64,000 bases of DNA, from NCBI GenBank assembly GCA_031296915.1, contig JAVDPC010000013.1, positions 62,001 through 126,000 of the forward strand, in the 5' to 3' direction. This DNA is from Cerasicoccus frondis. GTDB lineage: Bacteria > Verrucomicrobiota > Verrucomicrobiia > Opitutales > Cerasicoccaceae. Shown here one piece after another: positions 1 to 9,148 of the stretch. How positions within the stretch are numbered: position 1 is the stretch's first letter; each line of letters begins with the position of its first letter. Under the pieces are notes generated by a model. The model did not search any database. It was not told the origin of the DNA and saw only the letters and a list, made by a program, of their open reading frames with translations. The position numbers were made by a program, and so were the translations under genes.

Positions 1-1
1 C

Positions 2-2065
2 GCAAATGCAGTCACCACCTACATGCGTATGTATATTATGGATGGCGATGAAACCACCATAAACGACCCCACAATCCTCGAACCAGGTGAATCCAAAGTT
101 TTTTCGATTGCAGGCAATGAGCCGCAAAAACTTAAAGAATCGTCGCAAAACCGTTTTGTCCCTCGCATCAACTTGGTCGAGGGATGGAATCCGTTTGGCG
201 GCATCAGCGCTGACCAATTCATGCGAAAACGCATCTCACAAGAAGCCGATGCAGATGGCGTTATGCAAGATGTTGAAAACATAACCTGGGAAACAATTGC
301 CATGTCAGACATTGAAAATGGTGTTGTCCAAATGACTTTAGGCACGCTCGATTCGCCTAATTTCGCCCTACAGATGTATCACCTGACCGAAGGCTCAGAC
401 CTCGAGGACGCCTACGATGGCCTTTCCGACTCCAGCATCCACGACCACTTGTATAATATGCAACCTTATGTTAATGTTGAAGGCATAACCAATGTTAGCG
501 ATGTGTTCGAAGAAGTTCCCATTACCGCAACCACATTTCCATCATCATCAGTAGAAATACCTCTCGGGCTATTTGATATGTATACCCGAACGGTCGAAAC
601 CGCTGCCAGACCAACGAATCTAGGCGCCACACTTAACATAAGAGGTCTCCTCACCAACCGCAAGTTCGCCAATCAGCAAATAGCCAGTGGGGACGAAGTC
701 TTTCTCGACACCCGCATGAGCACCCCTGGGTCCATCGATCTCAGCGATAGCAACATCCCAGACGGAACCAACGTCTACTGGGGCTCATCACTCGACGCGA
801 GCACTGGACACACCCACACCCCATTCTTCGACATTCCAACTACCCCCCCTCTCTCTTTGGGCGACTTGAGACATGCCGACATATCCCCGTCGTACTTCAC
901 CCCAAGCCTTGCGATCGGAAATTCACGAGCCTCTCCATTAATCAATCGCGAACTCAAAACGGATCGTTCAGGCGTCGGTCGCTACACCCTATCCGACGTC
1001 TCCTACCTCGCCAATGAGGCGCTTTTTGATAACTATTTCATGTCCGGAATCGTGCCCGAAGTAAACTATGGAGCATTGACCTATGCAGAAACTCGCAGTG
1101 TCGAAGAAGTCATTGAAGATCATTTCGATAACGGCTCAAGGCTATCTCTGAACCAACGTATCGTGACCAATATCGACATTGCGGGCGACGACCTCAAAGA
1201 CGAACTAGTCATTAACCACCGCTTAGCCGATGACGCCTACCTCAAAACTGCCGCATTACTTTCCGTCATCGGTCAGTTCAATGTTAACTCTACCAGCGCC
1301 GAAGCATGGGCAGTACTCCTACACAGTCTTCGCAACCAAGCAATCGCCCGAGTCAATACCGACGGATCCGTTACCGCACTAAGTAGCGATCCACGCTTAG
1401 ACAACTCAGTCTGGTCACGCCTTTCGATTCCGCTCAATATGGACAGCTTCTCCGATTCAGACGCCAACCCCTGGAAAGGTTGGAACAATTTGACCGACGA
1501 CCAAATTAACAACCTCGCAGAGGCAATTGTTCAACAAGTCAAGCTGCGCGGCCCCTTCAAATCATACGCCGATTTCGTCAACCGTAAACTCATTGACGAA
1601 GATGATGACATCGACAACCTCGGGCTACAAGGCGCTCTACAAGCTGCAATCGAACTGGCAGATATCAATGCCGAAGTTAAGAGCAACGCCGGCTCACAGC
1701 CAGAACATGAACGTAATTACGTAGCTCCAGACCACGCCTTCGATGAATCTGCCGCCGGCATACCTGGCTTTCTCATGCAAGGCGATCTCCTCGCGCCCTT
1801 GGCTCCCATTCTGTCAGTCCGCTCAGACACCTTCATCATTCGATCCTATGGCGAAACAGTTGACCCGTATACTCACGAAATAAAAGCGAAAGCCTGGTGC
1901 GAGGCCGTCGTTCAGCGTATACCTGAATACATCGAAAGTACGGCTCCCGATGGAACAGAACAAGAGCCCTGGATCGCACCCGAGCTACTCTCCAACGAAA
2001 ACCAAAACTTTGGGCGACGCTTCAAAATCCTGTCATTCCGCTGGCTGCAATCCAATGATGTCTAA
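2..2065 (+). CDS. Verru_Chthon cassette protein A, C-terminal part (5' end outside window)
   Basis: The reading frame is open back to base 2, so the N-terminus lies outside the window; about 687 residues are visible. The C-terminus carries features I associate with Verru_Chthon cassette protein A (TIGR02600 type): a segment with LAPILSVRSDTFIIRSYGE, then AKAWCEAVVQRIPEYI, and an ending with GRRFKILSFRWL. These proteins are encoded in Verrucomicrobia with small pilin-like proteins B, C and D and are thought to belong to a pseudopilin or surface-assembly system; the biochemical role is unknown. The B-D genes would be expected upstream, outside the window. A secreted-protein gene overlaps its stop codon. 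The family call is recognition of the C-terminal motif, not an alignment. Confidence 0.75.
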   Translation, partial: ANAVTTYMRMYIMDGDETTINDPTILEPGESKVFSIAGNEPQKLKESSQNRFVPRINLVEGWNPFGGISADQFMRKRISQEADADGVMQDVENITWETIAMSDIENGVVQMTLGTLDSPNFALQMYHLTEGSDLEDAYDGLSDSSIHDHLYNMQPYVNVEGITNVSDVFEEVPITATTFPSSSVEIPLGLFDMYTRTVETAARPTNLGATLNIRGLLTNRKFANQQIASGDEVFLDTRMSTPGSIDLSDSNIPDGTNVYWGSSLDASTGHTHTPFFDIPTTPPLSLGDLRHADISPSYFTPSLAIGNSRASPLINRELKTDRSGVGRYTLSDVSYLANEALFDNYFMSGIVPEVNYGALTYAETRSVEEVIEDHFDNGSRLSLNQRIVTNIDIAGDDLKDELVINHRLADDAYLKTAALLSVIGQFNVNSTSAEAWAVLLHSLRNQAIARVNTDGSVTALSSDPRLDNSVWSRLSIPLNMDSFSDSDANPWKGWNNLTDDQINNLAEAIVQQVKLRGPFKSYADFVNRKLIDEDDDIDNLGLQGALQAAIELADINAEVKSNAGSQPEHERNYVAPDHAFDESAAGIPGFLMQGDLLAPLAPILSVRSDTFIIRSYGETVDPYTHEIKAKAWCEAVVQRIPEYIESTAPDGTEQEPWIAPELLSNENQNFGRRFKILSFRWLQSNDV

Positions 2066-2783
2066 GCATTATCCTATGATTAAATACATCGCCTTATTCT
2101 TGCTCATTTTCACCCCACTCACCTCATTCGGGCAAAGCGATGCGACTGCGGGCTACCACTATCGTGCGATTTCCTGGGAAGGCAGCATTAAAAATGAGCT
2201 GTATCGTCGAGAGGGAGATCACTACGCGCCAATCAATTTATATTCCACCGCAAGGACCGAACCCTTCTGGCACGCCGGAGGAAATCCAATCACCTTTTAC
2301 TCGAAGCAAACGGGCGCAAACAACACGGAATCCTATACGCCAGCCGTAAGCGCCAATGTCCCTGATTCAATCAAACAACCACTCTTCATTTTCACAAAGA
2401 ATCGATCACAAAACGGAGGCGCTTCCTATAAAATTTTGGTTCTAGATGACAGTGTAAACACTTGCCCGCCGGGATCATATCGATTCATGAACTGGACGGA
2501 CAAAAACATCGCCGGTCGCTTAGGAAAGCAAACTTTCACCATCGCCCCTAAGGCTGGTAAAACGATAGACCCAACCTCCACACCAGATCCCAGCCTGACG
2601 ATCCAACTAGTCGAACTGACCGATCCGGAAAACAAGAGGCTCTACGCGTCTCGCTGGGTCAATCAAGCCAATGCTCGAAAACTTGTGCTAATGGTCCCAC
2701 GGGAAGAACTCGGCCGATCATCCGTTCGCATAAAAATAATTGCGGACTACACCGATCCCAGTGTGGCGACATCCACGAACTAG
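2055..2783 (+). CDS. Secreted hypothetical protein downstream of Verru_Chthon protein A
   Basis: Two adjacent ATGs (2055, 2058) overlap the stop codon of the upstream gene, suggesting translational coupling; a third in-frame ATG at 2076 starts an ideal signal peptide (MIKYIALFLLIFTPLTSFG, cleavage likely after about residue 20 counted from 2076). The product is 235-242 aa depending on start. The mature part has no domain I recognise; it contains one Cys and a Thr/Pro-rich stretch (TIDPTSTPDPSLT) before a C-terminal half rich in beta-type sequence. Position and overlap suggest it belongs to the Verru_Chthon cassette and is exported with it. Function unknown. Confidence 0.7.
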   Translation: MMSKHYPMIKYIALFLLIFTPLTSFGQSDATAGYHYRAISWEGSIKNELYRREGDHYAPINLYSTARTEPFWHAGGNPITFYSKQTGANNTESYTPAVSANVPDSIKQPLFIFTKNRSQNGGASYKILVLDDSVNTCPPGSYRFMNWTDKNIAGRLGKQTFTIAPKAGKTIDPTSTPDPSLTIQLVELTDPENKRLYASRWVNQANARKLVLMVPREELGRSSVRIKIIADYTDPSVATSTN

Positions 2784-2812
2784 AAACTCAGCCTACAGAC
2801 CAGCGCGAAATC

Positions 2813-3832
2813 TTATTTTGGCCGAGGCACTGGCCCCAGCGTATCACGAAGCACCAGCTCACATCGCAAAGATGTATACTGCGGAGGCTCCTCCGCATCC
2901 TCCATCCGCGTCTGCAACATCTGTAAGACCTCCGACGCCAATGCCTGTCTGTCCATACGAATCGTTGACAGCCCAATGAGCTTTGCTTCGGCAACGTCAT
3001 CGCTCCCTAACAAAGAAAAGTCATCCGGAATCGATAGGCCTCGGTATCGAGCTTCATAATAAATGGAACCAGCAGTATAATCGTTATAAGCCACCACAAC
3101 AGTGGGGTGGCTTTTCATCCGTTTCCAACGATCTAGCGCGACCGCCCCAGCCTCCTCACCATCCACATTGAATACAGAGTGCTTCTCATCGAACTTCATG
3201 CCAGCGGCCTCGAGTTGCCGCAGCAACACACTATACTTACCAAGCGGCTTTGTGCCTGGCGGAATCTGCCCAACATAGGCCACCGACTCATGGCCGACAT
3301 CACGCAAATATTTCAATGCCTGCGCCATACTGTGGTCGTATTCAAAGCCAATTCCATCAAAATCGCCCCCCAAGTTTCCATAAAGAAACAACAAGGGATA
3401 CCCCCATGACTTCACCTTCCGGTAGATATCGATATTCTTACTCGCACGCGTGGGATTAAGCACCAAAGCATCAGTCTCTCCCGCAGACCAATGGAGAATC
3501 GTGTTTGCCTCAACCTCCATATCATCATGCGTCAACGCCAGTATGGACGATGAACCGCTTTGCGAAATCACTCGATCAAGCTGCTCATAGAGCTCAGAGT
3601 AGTTTGTGTTACGCAAATTGGGCAAAATAATCCCGATGCGGCCACTGTAGCCTCGTTTGAAGTTTCGGGCTGAAGGATTTGGATAATATCCAATCTCACG
3701 GGCAGCCTTTAAGATTCGTTCGCGCGTGGCGGTGCTAATTCCTTTTTGCCCATTAAAGGCGCGAGAAATTGCTCCGTGTGAAAAACCGGTCTTGGTGATC
3801 AGGTCTTTTAGTGTTGGTCGCTTTTCAGGCAT
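2813..3832 (-). CDS. LacI-family transcriptional regulator
   Basis: A 339-aa protein with an N-terminal LacI-type helix-turn-helix (about residues 7-55: TLKDLITKTGFSHGAISRAF, then the hinge region NPSARNFKRGYSGRIG) followed by a periplasmic-binding-protein-like sensor domain (GRIGIILPNLRN; VVVAYNDYTAG; FSLLGSDD; LSTIRMD). Length is normal for the family. It is transcribed divergently from a GH94-type phosphorylase and a GH116-type hydrolase, so it most likely controls their expression in response to an oligosaccharide or sugar; this is inferred from position. The effector cannot be read from the sequence. The 192-bp divergent spacer contains a perfect 10-nt palindrome and a good sigma-70 promoter facing the enzyme genes. 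Confidence 0.9.
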   Translation of the reverse strand: MPEKRPTLKDLITKTGFSHGAISRAFNGQKGISTATRERILKAAREIGYYPNPSARNFKRGYSGRIGIILPNLRNTNYSELYEQLDRVISQSGSSSILALTHDDMEVEANTILHWSAGETDALVLNPTRASKNIDIYRKVKSWGYPLLFLYGNLGGDFDGIGFEYDHSMAQALKYLRDVGHESVAYVGQIPPGTKPLGKYSVLLRQLEAAGMKFDEKHSVFNVDGEEAGAVALDRWKRMKSHPTVVVAYNDYTAGSIYYEARYRGLSIPDDFSLLGSDDVAEAKLIGLSTIRMDRQALASEVLQMLQTRMEDAEEPPQYTSLRCELVLRDTLGPVPRPK

Positions 3833-3895
3833 GATTGAATCAGGGCGGGGCTTGGTCAGCAGAATACACCTGAGTGACTTACATGCAATTAGCAG

Positions 3896-3905
3896 AGTCT
3901 AGACT
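3896..3905. promoter_or_regulatory. Palindrome AGTCTAGACT, possible regulator operator
   Basis: A perfect 10-nt palindrome in the spacer between the LacI-type regulator gene (start at 3832) and the GH94 gene. It lies about 90 bp upstream of the predicted -35 box of the enzyme genes and about 65 bp upstream of the regulator start. LacI-type operators are palindromic, usually with a central CG; this one has a central TA, so it is only a candidate. Confidence 0.25.
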
Positions 3906-3984
3906 AGTCAAGCCGTGATCGTAACCCCAATGCGGCTCCGTCACCAGAACCAGACTCATAACTCAAATTTGCATTTCAACATTT

Positions 3985-4013
3985 TTGACTAGATATAACG
4001 TTCAACTTATGCT
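3985..4013 (+). promoter_or_regulatory. Sigma-70-type promoter for the GH94/GH116 genes
   Basis: TTGACT (3985-3990), a 17-nt spacer, then TATGCT (4008-4013). This is a near-consensus -35/-10 pair with ideal spacing. Transcription would start near 4020, only about five bases before the GTG start codon at 4025, implying a nearly leaderless mRNA if both the promoter and that start codon are right. Confidence 0.5.
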
Positions 4014-4024
4014 TCCATAAACAC

Positions 4025-6334
4025 GTGAACAATCAAAAAGATAAAACCTCAAATACCCTTTTAAATAAAGCGATTAAAGAAATATCTGTCGAAAAATGGG
4101 GATACTTTAACATTCCAGACAAAGAATTCATCCTGACCACTCCGTGCTCACCAAAGCCATGGAAAAACATACTCTGGAATCAGCACTTTAACGCTCAACC
4201 AACGCAAGTTTCCGCTGGCATCTGCTATACCCGTAAGACTTCAGGCGAAAACATCCTCGTAAACTGGAGTGGAGTGCGACATTTCTACCTGTATAACCGA
4301 AAAACGGGCCAATGCTTTAACCCCGGCTATTTCCCGATCTGCCATGCAGATTACCAGGACTTCTCTTGTCGCTTTGGCCTGGGCTACCTCACAACCCGCA
4401 TAAACTGCCTGGGCCTGATTGTCGAAGTGACCCACATGGTCGACCCAGAACTCCGTCAAGAGTATTTCAAGCTAGATATTATTACGGAGAACACTGATGA
4501 CAGCGACTGGGATGTCATTTTCTACAGCGAATTAGACTTAAGACAAAACGACGGGATTTTTAGCAACAACCCACACTTCGTTGCTAATACTGCTGCTGAT
4601 CAACGCCAAGCGACTCTCGTCAACCGCTCAACCAGCACCGACGAATACACTGTAACCCTCGGCTCATCTATCGCCTTCTCACAGATCTGTTTTGAGCGCA
4701 ATGATTTCATTGGCGCCTATGGTTCCCTTGCTCAGCCAGTTGCTCTGGAAAAGACCTGGGATAAGCCGTCAACCGCCATCGATACGCCAATCTTTGCGGC
4801 AAAATGGCCAATTGCCAATTGCTCACGCCAACCGCTCATAATCTGTCTCAGCAATGAGCCAGGATCCATCCAGACCAGCGTATTAAATACCGAGCACTTT
4901 CATGCGCTCTTAGCCACTCAGAAAAAACGTTTTGCCGATGCATACGCAAAGCCTTGCATGGAAACACCGGACGCCACGTTCGACCTCTACGCCAACACAT
5001 GGATCAAACATCAGCTGAATTACTGTGCGCACTGGAATCGCGGATGGGGTAAGGGCTTTCGCGATAACGCTCAAGATGCCTGGGCCTATTGCCAGCTCGC
5101 CCCTGAGCATGCGCGCAGGATGTTAACAGACTGCTTACCCTTTCAATACGCGGACGGTAGCACCGTAAGGCGCTGGGCGCCAGTTGTCAAACACCGCTAT
5201 AACGATGGCGGCGTCTGGCTGGTTCTTGCCACCCACGCCTACCTTGCTGAGACAGGCGACGTAAGCCTGCTTAATGAAACGGCTCCGTTTTTTGAATCCA
5301 GCGAAAACGGCACAACCTACGAACATCTACAGAGAGGGCTCAACTACCTCTGGGAGCAGCGTGGCTCCAATGGCCTTTGCCTCATGCCATTTGGCGACTG
5401 GAATGACCGACTAACAGGCGTGGGCAAGGATGGTCGCGGCGAGAGCGTGTGGACCACCATGGCCCTCGCAGAAGGTTTGCGCAGGCTAGCTCAAATTGCC
5501 GAATTCACTAACCGCAATGCAGATGCAAAAACCTACAGAGCTCGCCGCGAAATTATCATCGAAAAACTGCAGACTGCTGCTTGGAACGGCGAATGGTTCA
5601 GTCGGGCTTTCAAAGATGACGGCACGCCACTCGGAGCTCCTGAAAACGAAGAAGCCTTCATCTTCCTTCTGCCACAGGCTTGGAGCATACTTGCAGGAAT
5701 CGCGACCGATGAACAACAGCGAACTGTTACCCAGGCCACAAAACAACACTTGGACACAGTGCATGGCTTCCGCCTGCTGTATCCTCCATTCACACGCTAC
5801 GACGAAACTGTTGGACACCTCAGCGCCGTTCCACCGGGACGCCTGGAGAACGGTGGCAATTATTGCCATGGCAGTTTCTTCATGATCTACGCGCTTTGCG
5901 AATCCGGTGAACTGGATTACGCGCTGGAGATGTTCAACCGCGTCTTGCCCATTAACCCTCTCAATCCACCCTCGCATTCACGCCAAGAACCCTTCTCCCT
6001 GACAAATTCATACGCATCACCCGAATCTGGTGATCATGCTGGACGCGCTCAGTTTCCCTGGCGAACTGGTTCAGCTGGTTGGGCGTTGAGAACCGCGACC
6101 GAGGGAATACTGGGTGTCCGCGCCACACTGGATGGACTGATGATTCGCGGCGAAATACCTTCAAGCTGGAAAGAGGCTTCACTCATTCGTGAATACCGCG
6201 GTTTCACCCTTAACATCACATGGCAGCGGACAGGCAATCCAAGCCGTGAACTGAACGGAATCCCGTGCAGTGATGATCCGATAACGGAATCCTTGCTTCG
6301 CCCTGGAGATAACGACTACGCTATCACGCTCTAA
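4025..6334 (+). CDS. GH94-type glycoside phosphorylase (cellobiose/chitobiose phosphorylase-like)
   Basis: A 769-aa protein resembling the GH94 family: an N-terminal beta-sandwich region (about 1-290), then an (alpha/alpha)6 barrel. The motif GDWND, with the first Asp at residue 458, matches the general acid of cellobiose and chitobiose phosphorylases; GKGFRDNAQDAW and ARRMLTDCLPFQYADG are further family-like blocks. Such enzymes split a beta-linked disaccharide with phosphate to give a sugar 1-phosphate, saving ATP. No signal peptide is seen, so it is cytosolic. The start is GTG; no ATG or clear ribosome-binding site is close by. It is followed after 30 bp by a GH116-type gene and faces away from a LacI regulator. 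The substrate is not predictable; GH94 members use cellobiose, chitobiose, laminaribiose and others. Confidence 0.8.
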   Translation: MNNQKDKTSNTLLNKAIKEISVEKWGYFNIPDKEFILTTPCSPKPWKNILWNQHFNAQPTQVSAGICYTRKTSGENILVNWSGVRHFYLYNRKTGQCFNPGYFPICHADYQDFSCRFGLGYLTTRINCLGLIVEVTHMVDPELRQEYFKLDIITENTDDSDWDVIFYSELDLRQNDGIFSNNPHFVANTAADQRQATLVNRSTSTDEYTVTLGSSIAFSQICFERNDFIGAYGSLAQPVALEKTWDKPSTAIDTPIFAAKWPIANCSRQPLIICLSNEPGSIQTSVLNTEHFHALLATQKKRFADAYAKPCMETPDATFDLYANTWIKHQLNYCAHWNRGWGKGFRDNAQDAWAYCQLAPEHARRMLTDCLPFQYADGSTVRRWAPVVKHRYNDGGVWLVLATHAYLAETGDVSLLNETAPFFESSENGTTYEHLQRGLNYLWEQRGSNGLCLMPFGDWNDRLTGVGKDGRGESVWTTMALAEGLRRLAQIAEFTNRNADAKTYRARREIIIEKLQTAAWNGEWFSRAFKDDGTPLGAPENEEAFIFLLPQAWSILAGIATDEQQRTVTQATKQHLDTVHGFRLLYPPFTRYDETVGHLSAVPPGRLENGGNYCHGSFFMIYALCESGELDYALEMFNRVLPINPLNPPSHSRQEPFSLTNSYASPESGDHAGRAQFPWRTGSAGWALRTATEGILGVRATLDGLMIRGEIPSSWKEASLIREYRGFTLNITWQRTGNPSRELNGIPCSDDPITESLLRPGDNDYAITL

Positions 6335-6364
6335 TTCGTTCACTAAAAATTTGCCCCCTCTCCT

Positions 6365-8938
6365 ATGTCGTTCGATTCTCCAATCGTCCTGAACGGTTCA
6401 GGCGTTCGCCATCTACGCGGTCGCAACAATATTCAAACCGCCTTGCCAATTGGTGGCCTTGGCGCCGGCTGCATCTGCATGAATGGCCAAGGCGGCCTGC
6501 AGGATTTCGCCATCCGCAACCGACCGGCAACCACGATGTTGCATGACCACAACGGATTCGTAAACGATGTGGGTTTCGGCGTGATACATTGCAAACATGC
6601 ATCCAACGAACGACGCACCCTCGTCGTTGAAGGACCGATGCCGCCGGAAAAAGTTTATGCATTTGGAACTCAGGTAATGGGGCATCGTCGAGGCGGTATT
6701 GCTGGACTCCCACGATTTGAAAGTGCGGAGTTCACCGGCAGCTTCCCCTTTGCCCAGGTAAAGTTGAGTGACGACCGTTACCCAATACAGGCGACAATAA
6801 CCGGCTGGAATCCATTCATTCCCAGTGACGACAAAGCATCAGGCACACCGGCAGCAATCCTCGAATACTGCCTCACCAACAAGAGCAGTGAACCTGTCGA
6901 TTACGAGTTCTCCTACCACCTCTCTAACCTAGCGCAAATTCACCACGCGCCCAGAGATACAACCAGTCGAAACGAGGTCATTCCAAAGCGTGGCGTTCAT
7001 TTTTACAATACCCACGATACGAATAGTGAAGCATATGGTTCGGCCAGCCTGATGTCCCTTGAGCATGAGCCAGAAATTAAGGCCATGTGGTACCGCGGCT
7101 TTTGGTTCGACAGCATCACTCTACTATGGAAGGAACTCACGGAAGGCAATTTCCAGCCCAACGACGGCGCGAATGCACAGAAATGCAAAGGTTGGAACGG
7201 CGGCTCTCTCCTCTTCCGAGGACAGCTACAGCCTGGTGAATCCATCACCTACCCCATTGCCATCACCTGGCATTTCCCCAACGGTCACTTTCACGCTGGC
7301 TACGATGAGGCTACCAAATTACCTGCGCCTCCATGGCGAACCTGGTATTCCACTCAATGGGCTAGCGCGCTCGAAGTTGCAAATTACCTTCAAGAGAACA
7401 TTGCCCAATTGCGCGAAGATACGATTCGTTTTCGCAATGCCCTGGCGCACTCCACCCTGCCCGAAGTGGTGCTTGACGCAGTGTCTGCTAATCTCGCAAT
7501 ACTCAAATCCCCAACTCTATTGCGACAAGACAACGGTGACATCTGGGCTTGGGAAGGCTGTGGCGTGAGTTATGGGTCATGTCCCGGTTCATGCACGCAT
7601 GTCTGGAACTACGCGCAGTCGCTGCCACACTTATTTCCTCAGTTGGAAAGAACACTTCGTGAGCAGGAGTATCGCCATGCCATGGATGAGCACGGGCATG
7701 TCGTCTTTCGTTTTGCACTACCATCTGGCCCCACTTCTGGGCACCACAGTTATGCTGCCGCGGATGGTCAACTCGGTGGTCTGATAAAGCTCTACCGCGA
7801 TTGGCAAATATGTGGTGACCGTAAATGGCTTGAATCGCTCTATCCACTTGCGCAAAGAAGTTTGGAGTATTGCATTCGCACATGGGACCCTGAGGAGCGC
7901 GGTAATCTATTCCTCCCCCATCACAATACCTACGACATCGAATTCCATGGCCCCAATGGCATGTGTGGCTCCATCTATATCGCCGCCCTGTCAGCAATGG
8001 CCGAGATCGCCAATGAATTGGGCGACGAAGTCACATCCAAGCGATATCGTGCTATTGCCTCTCGCGGGGCCAAGTTCATGCGAGAGCAATTGTTTAGTGG
8101 CGAATATTTCATCCAACGCGCAGACCTTGCTCAAATGCAGTCCAGCGAATCGAAGTCTGCTGGTTTCTTCCAAGACTCTTCTCCCGATGACCCAGAGTAC
8201 CAAGCGCTGTTGGCCAAGGAGGGCCCCAAATATCAATATGGTCAGGGCTGTTTGTCTGACGGCGTCATTGGCGCCTGGATGGCGCACACAGCAAGCCTAG
8301 AAACGACACTCGACCACGAGTTAATTCAGCAATCGTTACAGGCTATTCATCGGTATAACTTTCGCCAATCCCTAACCGACCATGTGAACCCCGAACGTCC
8401 GGGTTATGCCCTGGGCAATGAAGGAGGGCTGGTTCTCTGTTCCTGGCCTAAGGCGCAACGCCCTTCGCTGCCTTTCGTTTATGCAGATGAAGTCTGGACT
8501 GGTATTGAATACCAAGTCGCCAGCCACCTGATATTTGAAGGGCTAGTGGAGCAAGGGCTGGAAATTGTGGCCGCCACTCGAAAGCGCTATGACGGCTACA
8601 CACGCAATCCATGGAACGAATATGAATGTGGTTCCTACTATGCGCGGGCCATGGCAAGCTACGCTCTGCTACAAGCTTGCACTGGAATCACCTACAACAA
8701 AGTAGCTCAGTCGCTCACAATATCCCCGAAATTTAGCGAACGGCCATTTTGCAGCTTCTTTGCTTTTGATGGCGGTTTCGGAACGATCGCCCTTGATACT
8801 GACACTATTTTGGTCGAGCTAATTAGAGGAGTCATTGAACTAGCCCAAATAGAAATCACAACATCTGCACGTGAATGTGCGATCGTTCCAGTTTCGATTA
8901 AGGTGACTCCTCAAATTCCTTTGAGAATGCCCTATTAA
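6365..8938 (+). CDS. GH116-type beta-glycosidase (non-lysosomal glucosylceramidase-like)
   Basis: An 857-aa protein with the GH116 N-terminal domain (LPIGGLGAGCICMNGQGG, LQDFAIRNRP) and the catalytic (alpha/alpha)6 domain (DUF608). HNTYDIEF holds the likely nucleophile Glu526, and GCLSDG the likely acid/base Asp632, by comparison with known GH116 beta-glucosidases. WAWEGCGVSYGSCPGSCTHV and WNYAQSLPHLFPQLERTLRE are strong family matches. Characterised members hydrolyse beta-glucosides, beta-xylosides or N-acetylglucosaminides. No signal peptide is seen, so action is intracellular. It follows the phosphorylase gene by 30 bp, in the same orientation and presumably the same transcript. Together they suggest stepwise cytosolic breakdown of an imported beta-linked oligosaccharide. 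Confidence 0.88.
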   Translation: MSFDSPIVLNGSGVRHLRGRNNIQTALPIGGLGAGCICMNGQGGLQDFAIRNRPATTMLHDHNGFVNDVGFGVIHCKHASNERRTLVVEGPMPPEKVYAFGTQVMGHRRGGIAGLPRFESAEFTGSFPFAQVKLSDDRYPIQATITGWNPFIPSDDKASGTPAAILEYCLTNKSSEPVDYEFSYHLSNLAQIHHAPRDTTSRNEVIPKRGVHFYNTHDTNSEAYGSASLMSLEHEPEIKAMWYRGFWFDSITLLWKELTEGNFQPNDGANAQKCKGWNGGSLLFRGQLQPGESITYPIAITWHFPNGHFHAGYDEATKLPAPPWRTWYSTQWASALEVANYLQENIAQLREDTIRFRNALAHSTLPEVVLDAVSANLAILKSPTLLRQDNGDIWAWEGCGVSYGSCPGSCTHVWNYAQSLPHLFPQLERTLREQEYRHAMDEHGHVVFRFALPSGPTSGHHSYAAADGQLGGLIKLYRDWQICGDRKWLESLYPLAQRSLEYCIRTWDPEERGNLFLPHHNTYDIEFHGPNGMCGSIYIAALSAMAEIANELGDEVTSKRYRAIASRGAKFMREQLFSGEYFIQRADLAQMQSSESKSAGFFQDSSPDDPEYQALLAKEGPKYQYGQGCLSDGVIGAWMAHTASLETTLDHELIQQSLQAIHRYNFRQSLTDHVNPERPGYALGNEGGLVLCSWPKAQRPSLPFVYADEVWTGIEYQVASHLIFEGLVEQGLEIVAATRKRYDGYTRNPWNEYECGSYYARAMASYALLQACTGITYNKVAQSLTISPKFSERPFCSFFAFDGGFGTIALDTDTILVELIRGVIELAQIEITTSARECAIVPVSIKVTPQIPLRMPY

Positions 8939-9101
8939 TTTAATAGCGATATTGCTCTCGAAAGGCAGGGCTGTACAAAACCTCCATACCTTAACCCATT
9001 ATTAACAATTCGTGTGGTATCATTGAGGCTAGATTTGTCATAAACCGCAATTGGCAATGTATGCGCGCCCTTGCCGTAATCTTCAGGTTTATCAGATGAA
9101 A

Positions 9102-9131
9102 AGAGAGCCCAGCAGCAATGCCGGGCTCTCT
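9102..9131 (-). terminator. Rho-independent terminator between converging genes
   Basis: A 9-bp perfect stem (AGAGAGCCC / GGGCTCTCT) with a 12-nt loop. On the minus strand it is followed by TTTTC, so it best serves the 1938-aa protein gene ending at 9149; it may also stop readthrough from the GH116 gene. The rest of the 210-bp gap shows nothing I can name. Confidence 0.75.
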
Positions 9132-9148
9132 CGTTGCATAAGGTCAAA

